Source: Bradyrhizobium sp.
Lineage (GTDB): Bacteria > Pseudomonadota > Alphaproteobacteria > Rhizobiales > Xanthobacteraceae
Assembly (NCBI GenBank): GCA_028290305.1
Contig: JAQGKC010000080.1
Coordinates: 1-7,827, forward strand
DNA: 7,827 bases
Direction: 5' to 3'
Shown here piece by piece: positions 1 through 5,389 of this stretch; positions within the stretch are counted from its first letter, which is position 1; the number at the start of each line of letters is the position of its first letter. The notes beneath the pieces are model-generated. The model searched no databases, was not told where the DNA came from, and saw only the letters and a list, made by a program, of their open reading frames with translations. The position numbers were made by a program, and so were the translations under genes.

Positions 1-112
1 CGATCCGCTGATAGGCGAGGTCGAGTTCGCCCAAGCACCACAGCACCTTCTGGACATTGACCGAATTGGCCCGGCCCCAAATCTTGAGCTGGCTCTGATT
101 ATTGTCTGGCAC
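1..112 (-). CDS. Glutathione S-transferase family protein, N-terminal part (gene continues beyond base 1)
   Basis: The minus strand reads from a GTG at 110-112 to the window edge without a stop, giving 37 residues. After a short polar start (PDNNQSQ) comes LKIWGRANSVNVQKVLW, then CLGELDLAYQRI. This is the beta1-alpha1-beta2 opening of the thioredoxin-fold domain of bacterial glutathione S-transferases, which bind glutathione in the cytoplasm and conjugate or reduce small electrophiles. In this subfamily the S/N residues after GRA lie where the glutathione-activating residue is found. The GTG start is supported by GGGGGAG nine bases upstream; the only nearby ATG (129-131) runs into TGA after two codons. 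Only the first sixth or so of a ~200-residue protein is visible, so subclass and substrate cannot be given. The nearby gloA is another glutathione-dependent gene, but the two are not in one operon here. Confidence 0.85.
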   Translation of the reverse strand, partial: MPDNNQSQLKIWGRANSVNVQKVLWCLGELDLAYQRI

Positions 113-210
113 GATTTTTCACTCCCCCATGATCCGCGTCCTGCGGGTCATACCGGAATTTTTGCAAAAATGCGCGCATCGTCCTGCAGATTCCAAAGAT
201 GATGCTCCGC

Positions 211-238
211 AAAAAAATAGACCCCGCCGTCGGCGGAG
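211..238 (-). terminator. Intrinsic terminator of the 26-residue peptide gene
   Basis: Read on the minus strand, CTCCGCC-GAC-GGCGGGG (238 to 222) can form a seven-pair GC-rich stem (one G-T pair) with a three-base loop. It is followed by TCTA and then seven T at 217-211. It starts 34 bases after the stop codon of the small gene at 273-353, so it should end that transcript before the GST gene. Confidence 0.8.
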
Positions 239-272
239 CCTGATCTTGCATTGGGATGCGGATGGCCCGCGA

Positions 273-353
273 TCAGTGGCCGAAGAACAGCCACAACAAA
301 ATGATCACCGGTATCGGCACGCCCAGCAGCCAAAGCAAAATTCCTCGTCCCAT
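273..353 (-). CDS. 26-residue hydrophobic membrane peptide, hypothetical
   Basis: This tiny gene encodes 26 residues: MGRG, then an almost uninterrupted hydrophobic stretch (ILLWLLGVPIPVIILLWLFF), then GH. The stretch of about 20 residues is long enough for one membrane helix, with a central VPIP kink and a single Arg near the N-terminus, so it is probably an inner-membrane peptide. The start is chosen because GGAGGAG lies three bases before this ATG. The frame stays open upstream to 461, but that extension has no ribosome site and is not hydrophobic. An EcfG-type promoter lies 31 bases upstream and a terminator lies 34 bases downstream, so the gene appears to be a self-contained, stress-induced unit. 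I recall similar peptides annotated as hypothetical in Bradyrhizobium but cannot verify this here. The function is unknown. Confidence 0.7.
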   Translation of the reverse strand: MGRGILLWLLGVPIPVIILLWLFFGH

Positions 354-384
354 GATCTCCTCCAATTTTTTCAATCGAAGGGAA

Positions 385-409
385 AACGCCAAGGGACAGC
401 CCGGGTTCC
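385..409 (-). promoter_or_regulatory. EcfG-type (general stress sigma factor) promoter
   Basis: On the minus strand GGAAC (409-405) is followed after exactly 16 bases by CGTT (388-385). GGAAC-N16/17-CGTT is the established consensus for the alphaproteobacterial general-stress sigma factor EcfG. The -10 element ends 31 bases before the ATG of the 26-residue peptide, leaving a plausible leader of about 25 bases that carries the Shine-Dalgarno sequence. Expected control is therefore the PhyR-NepR-EcfG partner-switching cascade. Confidence 0.75.
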
Positions 410-534
410 GGCAACGGGGACGGATAGGGCTCACCGTGTCCGGTATTTCGACACGGCCCACTCTTCAAATACTTCGAGGGATTTTTTCGAAGCCGCGCCT
501 TAGCTGCCACGCGCGATGTGCGAGGCTGGGCAGA

Positions 535-705
535 TCAGCCCATGGCCGTTTCGAAAGGCCGCTCGCGGGCCTCCATCAGCTCCGCATAGCGGCTGTATTC
601 GCCGGCCATTTCCAGCAGCTTCTCCCGCACTTCGGAGTTGGTGACCTGCCGCGCCAGGCGCTTGGCCTGATCGGCCTGAGATTTATAGTGCTGGGCTTGG
701 CTCAT
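535..705 (-). CDS. 56-residue polar helical small protein, hypothetical
   Basis: The gene encodes 56 residues beginning MSQAQHYKSQADQAKRLARQ and ending FETAMG. It is rich in Ala, Glu, Gln, Arg and Lys with no hydrophobic stretch. Its a/d-like spacing (A4, Y7, A11, L17, V21, V27, L30, L31, Y38, Y40, L43) suggests one or two amphipathic cytoplasmic helices. The ATG at 703-705 is preceded by GAGGTG five bases away, a good ribosome site. No upstream ATG in frame competes. The leader holds a hairpin-forming inverted repeat that overlaps the start of the ribosome site, and a second perfect palindrome lies further upstream, so the gene looks regulated. I do not recognise a named family; proteins of this kind are usually annotated as hypothetical in rhizobia. 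The function is unknown. Confidence 0.7.
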   Translation of the reverse strand: MSQAQHYKSQADQAKRLARQVTNSEVREKLLEMAGEYSRYAELMEARERPFETAMG

Positions 706-713
706 GTGACACC

Positions 714-734
714 TCAGATTTCTGTCAAATCTGA
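714..734 (-). promoter_or_regulatory. Inverted repeat / leader hairpin before the 56-residue gene
   Basis: The arms TCAGATTT (714-721) and AAATCTGA (727-734) are perfect reverse complements around a five-base spacer. In minus-strand mRNA this is an eight-pair hairpin whose last two bases are the first two of the GAGG ribosome site. The loop base run GACA is complementary to UGUC just downstream, between that site and the AUG. It could be an RNA switch or simply a DNA operator; the sequence alone does not decide. Confidence 0.5.
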
Positions 735-743
735 ACGGAAAAG

Positions 744-760
744 GTTCACGGACCGTGAAC
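744..760. promoter_or_regulatory. Perfect 17-bp palindrome, probable operator
   Basis: GTTCACGGACCGTGAAC consists of two perfect eight-base arms around a single central A. It begins 39 bases upstream of the 56-residue gene, in the promoter zone. A palindrome of this size and symmetry is typical of a dimeric repressor or activator site. It is not the alphaproteobacterial LexA box, which is a direct GTTC-N7-GTTC repeat. The binding protein is unknown. Confidence 0.55.
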
Positions 761-784
761 GGGATTTCTGCAAGCTCTCCACGA

Positions 785-816
785 CGTGATCCAGGGTTGA
801 CGTGATCCGGGGTTAA
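785..816 (+). repeat. Tandem 16-base near-repeat
   Basis: CGTGATCCAGGGTTGA (785-800) is followed immediately by CGTGATCCGGGGTTAA (801-816), 14 of 16 bases identical. It lies upstream of the 56-residue gene and may be a local duplication or a pair of protein sites; no coding frame explains it. Confidence 0.6.
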
Positions 817-1008
817 TGGCTTTCCGCAGGCGACGCAGCGGGCGCCTCAGCGATCGCCTCGCGCACCTGCGCATTGACGTCATCGGCTGGTCGGCTGCGG
901 GTAATGCGCCGATCGCCTTCGGATGCGCCCGCAGGAAACGGCGCATCCGCTTCGGTCACCAGCGGGGTAGGTCGGATGCCGCAGGTGCACGGAAAATTTG
1001 TACAAGGC
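817..1008. other. Intergenic stretch without a supported gene
   Basis: Together with the upstream elements at 714-816 this fills the ~300-base gap between the 56-residue gene and gloA. All frames that are open here lack a ribosome site and have the Arg/Ala/Pro-rich composition expected of random GC-rich DNA. No clear terminator follows gloA on the minus strand. Confidence 0.5.
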
Positions 1009-1458
1009 TTACCAGTGGCCGGTGTTGGGCATCGAGGTCCAAGGCTCGGCGGGCGGCTTGGCATCGCCCTTTTGCAGCAGCTCGATCGAGTGCAGATCCG
1101 GCGAGCGGACGAAGGCCATCTGGCCGTCGCGCGGCGGGCGGTTGATGGTGATGCCCATCTTCATCAGCCGGTTGCAGGTGGCGTAGATATCGTCGACCTC
1201 ATAGGCGAGGTGGCCGAAATAGCGGTCCTCGCCGTATTTCTCCTCGTCCCAATTATAGGTGAGCTCGACGAGCGGCGCACCGCGCCCCTTGGACGCCTTC
1301 AGGATGCCTTCGTCCTCGGGCGCGCACAGGAACACCAGCGTGAACTTGGCCTTGTCATTGTCGACGCGGCGGACTTCCTTCAGTCCCAGCGCGTCCTGAT
1401 AGAATTTCAGCGCGGCATCGAGATTGCGCACGCGCAGCATGGTGTGGAGGTAACGCAT
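1009..1458 (-). CDS. gloA: Lactoylglutathione lyase (glyoxalase I)
   Basis: This enzyme isomerises the hemithioacetal of methylglyoxal and glutathione to S-lactoylglutathione, the first step of cytoplasmic methylglyoxal detoxification; glyoxalase II completes it. The 149 residues form one vicinal-oxygen-chelate unit built of two beta-alpha-beta-beta-beta halves. They open with [20 protein letters not shown], the family's N-terminal signature. The four metal ligands of bacterial glyoxalase I are all present: His5, Glu65 (in VELTYNWD), His83 (in YFGHLAYEV) and Glu126 (in HSIELLQ). The protein is slightly longer than the E. coli enzyme (135), with an extra ~9 residues between the first two ligands (around [17 protein letters not shown]). 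The start chosen is the ATG at 1456-1458 with AGGAA just upstream, because it begins exactly at the family start; the frame is open further upstream but that sequence does not look like protein. It is divergent from the lipoprotein gene, separated by 155 bases. Confidence 0.95.
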   Translation of the reverse strand: MRYLHTMLRVRNLDAALKFYQDALGLKEVRRVDNDKAKFTLVFLCAPEDEGILKASKGRGAPLVELTYNWDEEKYGEDRYFGHLAYEVDDIYATCNRLMKMGITINRPPRDGQMAFVRSPDLHSIELLQKGDAKPPAEPWTSMPNTGHW

Positions 1459-1613
1459 GTTTCCTGGCTCCCTTGAGGTATTGCAGAGATGGCGGTTGTT
1501 TTCCGCAGGTTCAATAGCAGCAAATTGGCGGTGGGGGCAGGGGCAGGCCGCATGAACGCGAACCGGGCCGGAACCGACAGACATATCTGGAAATCGCCAT
1601 TACCAGGTGCCGC

Positions 1614-1928
1614 ATGAACATTAGCAAGACCATCGCCATCGTCCTTCTCGCAAGCAGCCTTGCCGGCTGTGGCGTGGTGGACCTGATTTCGAAGGGGCTG
1701 TCGTACTCGAATGCGGTCGCGGCCGATCTCGAGCGCGACATCGGGTTGAAGCCGGAGGTCGGCTTCAACTGGCACAATGGCAATCTGCAATCGGTGACGG
1801 TGACTTTTCCGAAGGTCTATGTCGGCAAGCCTCTCGATGAGCTGGCCAACTCCGTGCGCGAGGTCGTCGTCAAGGAGTTCAAGCAGACGCCCGATACGAT
1901 CGTGCTGGCGTTCGCGTTGGCGAAATAG
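1614..1928 (+). CDS. Small lipoprotein, hypothetical
   Basis: The 104-residue product starts with a lipoprotein signal: MNISK, a hydrophobic core (TIAIVLLASS), then the lipobox LAGC with the cysteine at position 19. It should be cut by signal peptidase II, lipidated on Cys19 and anchored in a membrane; the residue after Cys is Gly, so outer-membrane sorting is possible. The mature ~86 residues contain VGFNWHNGNLQSVTVTFPKVY, then a predicted helix (LDELANSVREVVVKEFKQ) and end IVLAFALAK. This suggests a small alpha/beta fold, but I recognise no named family. The ATG at 1614 follows AGGTG by four bases and gives a textbook signal peptide. The stop lies only 13 bases before the IS630 end, so any native terminator has been displaced by the insertion. 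Confidence 0.8.
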   Translation: MNISKTIAIVLLASSLAGCGVVDLISKGLSYSNAVAADLERDIGLKPEVGFNWHNGNLQSVTVTFPKVYVGKPLDELANSVREVVVKEFKQTPDTIVLAFALAK

Positions 1929-1941
1929 CGGCCGCGAACTA

Positions 1942-1970
1942 GTGTCGTGATCGACAAATCAGTTACATTT
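1942..1970 (+). repeat. IS630 left terminal inverted repeat
   Basis: The first 29 bases of the element pair with the reverse complement of 3084-3112 at 18 positions, including GTGTC, GAT and CATT blocks. TA precedes it. Confidence 0.7.
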
Positions 1971-1998
1971 CCGCTGACCTTTAGACCGGGAGGCTGGA

Positions 1999-3084
1999 AT
2001 GGCCAAAGGACGAGCTGTCGCGATCGTACTCGATGACGTGGAGAAGCGCGAGCTGACGGCATTGACGCGCAAGCACGGCGCGCCGCAGGCCGTGGCGGAG
2101 CGGGCACGCATTGTGTTGGCGGCGGCTGGCGGTCTCAAGAACAAAGAGATCGCGTCGAAGCTTGGGGTCTGCACGCACACGGTCGGCACTTGGCGGAACC
2201 GCTTTTCCGACCACCGCATGGACGGTCTCTACGACGAGCCGCGGCCCGGCGCCCCGCGCGAGATTGGCGACGACGAAATCGCGAGCACGATCCGCAAAAC
2301 GTTGGAGACGCGACCAAAGGGTGGCACCCACTGGAGCCTCAGGAGCATGGCTAAAGAGATCGGTCATGCGCCTTCGACGGTGCATCGCATCTGGCGCGCC
2401 TTCGGTCTGCAACCGCACCGCGTCGAGACTTTCAAGCTGTCCACCGATCCGCTGTTCGTAGAGAAAGTGCGCGATATCGTCGGGCTCTACTTGTCGCCGC
2501 CCGAACGCGCTATCGTGTTATGTGTCGATGAGAAAAGCCAGGTGCAGGCGCTCGACCGCACGCAGCCCCTGTTGCCGATGCGGCCCGGACAGGCCGAGCG
2601 GCGCACGCACGATTATAAGCGGCACGGAACGACATCGTTGTTCGCGGCGCTCGATGTGAAAGCGGGCACCATCGTCGGCAAGTGCATGGCCCGCCACCGC
2701 GCAAGCGAGTTCCGCAAATTCCTGGATGAGATCGAGCGCAACGTGCCGGCCAACCTCGACGTTCACATCGTCATGGACAACTACGCAACCCACAAAACCA
2801 GGTCGATCCGTAACTGGTTCGCCAAGCGCCCGCGCTGGCACGTGCACTTCACGCCAACCTCAGCGTCATGGATCAATCAGGTCGAACGCTTCTTCGCCCT
2901 GCTGACCGAGCGCGCCTTGAAACGAGGCGTGTTCCGCTCGGTCGCCGAACTCGAAAAAGCGATCAAGGCTTACATCGACGCCACCAATACCGATCCCAAA
3001 CCGTTCCGCTGGACCAAGACGGCCGACGACATCTTGGCCAGCATCCAACGCTTTTGCCTTCGCACACTCGCCGCAAATGCTTAG
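1999..3084 (+). CDS. IS630-family DDE transposase
   Basis: The 361-residue protein cuts and pastes its own element at TA sites. Residues ~10-140 form a paired helix-turn-helix DNA-binding region of homeodomain/Pax type: first HTH about [20 protein letters not shown] (46-65), second about [20 protein letters not shown] (112-131). The catalytic RNase-H-like domain follows with Asp177 in CVDEKSQ, Asp260 in IVMDNYATH and Glu296 in NQVERFF. The last two are separated by 35 residues, the usual IS630/Tc1-mariner spacing. The C-terminal [20 protein letters not shown] segment is also typical. The ATG has GGAGG five bases upstream, and length is normal. Unlike some IS630 copies it is a single uninterrupted frame, and all three catalytic acids are kept, so the enzyme is predicted to be functional. 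Confidence 0.95.
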   Translation: MAKGRAVAIVLDDVEKRELTALTRKHGAPQAVAERARIVLAAAGGLKNKEIASKLGVCTHTVGTWRNRFSDHRMDGLYDEPRPGAPREIGDDEIASTIRKTLETRPKGGTHWSLRSMAKEIGHAPSTVHRIWRAFGLQPHRVETFKLSTDPLFVEKVRDIVGLYLSPPERAIVLCVDEKSQVQALDRTQPLLPMRPGQAERRTHDYKRHGTTSLFAALDVKAGTIVGKCMARHRASEFRKFLDEIERNVPANLDVHIVMDNYATHKTRSIRNWFAKRPRWHVHFTPTSASWINQVERFFALLTERALKRGVFRSVAELEKAIKAYIDATNTDPKPFRWTKTADDILASIQRFCLRTLAANA

Positions 3085-3112
3085 AATGAAGCCGACTTCA
3101 GAATCGGGACAC
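3084..3112 (-). repeat. IS630 right terminal inverted repeat
   Basis: Read inward it begins GTGTCCCGATTCTGAAGTCG and matches the left end as described there. The transposase stop codon touches its inner edge, and TA follows its outer edge. Confidence 0.7.
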
Positions 3113-3114
3113 TA

Positions 3115-3342
3115 GATTCTATCCAAATGTCGTTTCTACAGACGGGCGCCTTGGAGCGTGCGGGTAGCGTGAATGGCGCGGCCCTTTGTCACCGGCAGAT
3201 TTGAATAAATGCTTTTTGGAAGTTGCCCTGCTTCGTACGCACCAGCCAAGTCGCGCTTTAGGTACCGTGCAAAGCGAGTGCCGTGAAGTCAGGGTGTCAA
3301 ATTTTTTGAATCAGCCGACTCAAATCGCCGGGGAAGTTAGAT
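3115..3342. other. Intergenic stretch right of the IS
   Basis: This 228-base stretch holds the old target-site neighbour of the IS630 copy and the probable upstream region of the truncated oxidoreductase gene. It is visibly more AT-rich near 3190-3220 and 3300-3320. I see no supported gene, RNA or clear promoter pair in it. Confidence 0.4.
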
Positions 3343-3562
3343 ATGACGCAGGTCATGGACGGGGCGTTTTTGCACGAAGACAACGCCGCGTTTATTTTTT
3401 CGCCGCTGAAATTTCGACGTCTTGAAATCAAAAACCGCCTGTTCCGGTCAAATCTGTCCGGAATGTTCGATGAGTATAACGGCTATGGCGGACATACGCG
3501 CATAAACTGGGAGGAGAAGTTCGCCAAAGGCGGTGTCGGCTGCATCATTTCGTCTTACACCC
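3343..3562 (+). pseudogene. NADH:flavin oxidoreductase (Old Yellow Enzyme family), N-terminal fragment
   Basis: The first 74 residues belong to the FMN-binding TIM-barrel family that includes Old Yellow Enzyme and 2,4-dienoyl-CoA reductase. The family opening is present as FSPLKFRRLEIKNRLFRS (19-36), then YNGYGGHTRINWEEKFAKGG (45-64) and VGCIISSYTP (65-74), the barrel's second strand. Intact members have roughly 370-690 residues, so more than four fifths is missing, including the substrate-binding HxxH/N and the rest of the flavin site. Homology stops at about 3562, where DNA from an oppositely oriented TetR gene begins; the frame then runs on to 4062 as unrelated residues. The ATG at 3343 has GGGGAAG about seven bases upstream. 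It cannot make an active enzyme. Family assignment is firm; the exact substrate class is not. Confidence 0.8.
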
Positions 3563-3563
3563 C

Positions 3564-3694
3564 GCGGTCCGGAAACGCGCGTAGCCGCGCTTGCGTATCA
3601 GATTGGCGGCGGCTTTCAGGATGCGGGTGCGGGTTTCCTCGCTGCGCTCCGCCTGGGTGCGGCGGCGCGCCGCCTCGACCGCTCCTGGGCGCAA
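3564..3694 (-). pseudogene. TetR-family transcriptional regulator, N-terminal fragment
   Basis: The minus strand encodes RRRTQAERSEETRTRILKAA, then ANLIRKRGYARFRTA. This is the classic start of a TetR regulator: basic arm, helix 1 (TRTRILKAAANLIRKRGY) and the beginning of the helix-turn-helix. Sequence homology ends at FRTA, where EVA..AGVSRGA would be expected, so the recognition helix and the whole ligand/dimer domain (about 150 residues) are gone. No strong ribosome site is visible; the likeliest start is a TTG at 3692-3694, as an in-frame TAG lies 15 bases upstream. The break coincides with the break in the oppositely oriented flavin oxidoreductase fragment, so one deletion or rearrangement probably removed both gene ends. 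It is non-functional. Confidence 0.75.
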
Positions 3695-3759
3695 GGCGGA
3701 CGTTGGCTAAAGTAGCGATGTCCGAAAAATGCGCGAAACGGAAGTGGAGCGATGCGCGC

Positions 3760-4569
3760 TCAGCGATTTTGCGGTATGCTGCGCCAATCCGCCCAACGGC
3801 TTTTTTCGACGGGAATTGCAAAGACATAGCCAACGCCGCGTTCGGTCCTGATGACACGTGGCGCCTTCGGGTCTACCTCCAGCTTGCGCCGCAGCCGCAG
3901 CACCTGAACATCGATGCTGCGATCGAAGATGTCTTCGCGGAGCCGGGTCGCCTGCAACAGATACTCGCCGCGACAGCGGCCGCTCCGGCGCATCGAGGAA
4001 GGCCAGCAGCAGGGCGTACTCGCCTTTGCTCAGGGCAATCGGTCGTGCCTGCGGATCGATGAGGCACCGGCTGCGACGATCAAGCCGCCATCCGCCGAAC
4101 TTGTATCCGCCCCGCTCGACGTCGCGGGTGCGCAAGGACGATCCGCTGACACGGCGCCGCAGCACGGCGCGGAACCGAGCATACAATTCGCGGATACCGA
4201 ACGGCTTGATGAGGTAGTCGTCGGCACCGAGTTCGAGTCCGACCACACAGTCAACTTCATCGCGGCAACGAGCTGTCAGAATAATGACTGGGACGTCCGA
4301 ACTGGAACGAATTTCCCGGAGCAGATCGAGCCCATCGTCCTGGCTGCGGTGCAGCTCGAGAATGATCGCGCTTGTGTCCCCGCCAGCTAATTGACGGGCC
4401 ACCGCCGAGCGGCCCATCGCCGAGACGGTCCGTATGCCGTGCTGCCCGAAATAATCCGAGATCAGATGCCGGATCGCCGGATCGTCATCCACGACAAGGA
4501 CATGGCTCGAGCGGCAGTCGGGATGCGGCTGGACGCGACCTTGGTCAGCACGTGATCCGGCGTCCGCAT
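3760..4569 (-). pseudogene. OmpR-type response regulator, frameshifted, phospho-Asp replaced by Glu
   Basis: A receiver domain (HVLVVDDDPAIRHLISDYFG ... VIILTARCRDEVDCVVGLEL, GADDYLIKPFGIRELYARFR) is followed by an OmpR winged helix (GGYKFGGWRLDRRSRCLIDP ... ALSKGEYALLLAFLDAPERP). The frame is lost near 3968, where TCGCGGCGAG should be TCGCGCGAG; dropping one G restores REYLLQATR and then DIFDRSIDVQVLRLRRKLEV, ending at 3760. At the front the beta1 strand HVLVV has no start codon in frame. The other frame offers ATG 4569 with GGGAG five bases away (MRTPDHVLTKVASSRIPTAA) and would join it if one C is missing near 4504. The acid pocket (DDD), conserved Thr (LTA) and Lys (IKPF) remain, but the phosphoacceptor position reads IILEL, with Glu (codon 4355-4357) instead of Asp. 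There is no kinase partner next to it. The gene was a DNA-binding regulator and is now probably dead unless the shifts are sequencing errors. Confidence 0.85.
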
Positions 4570-4618
4570 GGCTGCTCCCGACCGCGCAGAACCATATATG
4601 GACACGGGGTGAATCTCG

Positions 4619-4849
4619 TCATTCGCCATGGCGATACCTTACCCGCAAAAGATCCAGCCCATCATCCTGACCGAGCCGCAGATCCAGGATTATCAGGCTA
4701 GAAGGCGCCCCCGCAAAATGGGCGATTGAACTCTGTCCTGTTTGAACAGATTTCGTCGTGACATTGTTACCTTCCGGGTATTTGATGACCATTTGCCGTA
4801 GCGAGAGGTCATCATCAACGACAACGACATAGCCGCAATCCGCGAGCAT
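4619..4849 (-). pseudogene. Receiver-domain fragment, paralogue of the neighbouring response regulator
   Basis: The 76-residue frame starts MLADCGYVVVVDDDLSLRQM and runs through SLIILDLRLGQDDGLDLLR, then ends VRYRHGE. It is the first half of a receiver domain: the DDD acid pocket and the phosphoacceptor Asp (IILDL) are present, while the Thr, Lys and DNA-binding domain are absent. From DDD to DGLDLLR it is 58 residues long, exactly like the neighbouring regulator, with the same GLDLLR wording, so the two are close paralogues. The break comes right after LLR. The ATG at 4847-4849 is preferred to an upstream TTG because it begins just before the beta1 strand; its ribosome site is weak. The neighbouring regulator's possible start region lies immediately downstream, so a duplication followed by deletion is likely. 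Confidence 0.7.
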
Positions 4850-4876
4850 GAATTGATCTCTCAATTTTGTTCGTCA

Positions 4877-5005
4877 CTAAGCGGTGTTGTTTCGGCTTTG
4901 CCCAGATCGCAGTGGTAGTGGCATAATGATCGTCGCTAGGCCTCGATAAGCGGCCGAACAGTTGCGTGGCGAGCCGATGGAATCTTCGCTCGTCAGATCC
5001 GTCAT
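4877..5005 (-). CDS. Possible 42-residue peptide, hypothetical
   Basis: ATG at 5003-5005 follows AGGAAG by six bases and opens a 42-codon frame (MTDLTSEDSIGSPRNCSAAY ... NNTA) ending 27 bases before the receiver fragment on the same strand. The product is polar with a short hydrophobic ATIIMPLPL segment and no recognisable domain. The ribosome site is the only positive evidence; it may be chance, or a leader peptide of the former regulator gene. Confidence 0.2.
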   Translation of the reverse strand: MTDLTSEDSIGSPRNCSAAYRGLATIIMPLPLRSGQSRNNTA

Positions 5006-5110
5006 GTTGTTCTTCCTGGTCTGGCGGCGCGAACGCGGTAGTTCCGCGCCCCTGGACCGCGATTTAGGAAACAGGGAGCCGCTGATCTTGAAGATTCCTG
5101 CTCTTTGGGC

Positions 5111-5384
5111 TCAGGCGACCAATTCCGTTAGGAAAACCCCGTGAACGCGCCGGACGCGTGAGATGGCTTTGGTCGGCAAAGCCTGTGCGCACCGCGACGT
5201 CGGCCAAGCCGGATCGCACATGACAAACAAGCTCGATCGCTCGTTGCCATCGCAAATGCACGACGTCGCGGTGCGGACAGACCCCAACGAATCGGGTGAA
5301 CAACCGGATAAAATGGAACGGGCTTCGCCCCGCTATCTTGGCGAGCGTGGAGACTTCGATGGGCTCATCGATGTGAGCAATCAC
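5111..5384 (-). pseudogene. AraC-family regulator, DNA-binding domain remnant
   Basis: The minus strand encodes an AraC/XylS double helix-turn-helix domain. The first HTH lies within VSTLAKIAGRSPFHFIRLFT (11-30), the link is VVHLRWQRAIEL, and the second HTH is GLADVAVRTGFADQSHLTR (59-77). The expected continuation WVRRVHG... is interrupted: the next frame reads RRVHGVFLTELVA and stops at 5111. About five bases are missing near 5150-5156 if the original read LTRWVRRVHG. The N-terminal sensor half found in full AraC proteins (about 150-180 residues) is absent. A stop codon precedes the domain, and IS3-type DNA lies directly upstream, so insertion of that element most likely removed the front. 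The domain itself once bound DNA at a pair of adjacent major grooves; the present gene is dead. Confidence 0.8.
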
Positions 5385-5389
5385 GTAAT

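Larger units (their letters stand above)
1942..3112 (+). mobile_element. Complete IS630-family insertion sequence
   Basis: The element is 1171 bases, normal for IS630, with one transposase gene filling most of it. Its ends, GTGTCGTGAT on the left and GTGTCCCGAT read inward from the right, are imperfect inverted repeats (first five bases identical; 18 of 29 over the ungapped first 29). Both ends are flanked by TA (1940-1941 and 3113-3114), the target this family uses and duplicates. Removing the element and one TA restores a continuous GCCGCGAAC-TA-GATTCTATCC target. The undamaged gene and matching ends suggest a recent, possibly still active copy. Confidence 0.85.

Noticed and set aside
473..490. 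Inverted repeat CTTCGA...TCGAAG as a terminator for the 56-residue gene
   Set aside because: The stem is only six pairs and the T-rich run lies in the loop on the wrong strand, so it is not a credible intrinsic terminator.
148..510. Open minus-strand frame of 120 codons overlapping the 26-residue peptide region
   Set aside because: It has no ribosome site, covers a promoter, a terminator and the better-supported small gene in another frame, and its composition is that of random GC-rich DNA.
733..747. GAAC-N7-GTTC as a LexA (SOS) box
   Set aside because: The alphaproteobacterial LexA site needs direct GTTC-N7-GTTC repeats; here the half-sites are inverted.
813..1064. Minus-strand frame ending in an Ala/Glu-rich tail (VREAIAEAPAASPAESH)
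   Set aside because: The tail looks somewhat protein-like, but there is no ribosome site, the front overlaps the end of gloA and no domain is recognisable. It could be the end of a lost gene, but this is not supportable.
3186..3425. Plus-strand frame of 79 codons upstream of the oxidoreductase fragment
   Set aside because: It overlaps the recognisable oxidoreductase start in another frame and shows no domain or ribosome site.
3707..3759. Last ~75 residues of the long response-regulator frame after the frameshift
   Set aside because: Past the shift point the sequence is Arg/Ser-rich and unrelated to any winged helix, while the neighbouring frame carries the true continuation and a stop at 3760.
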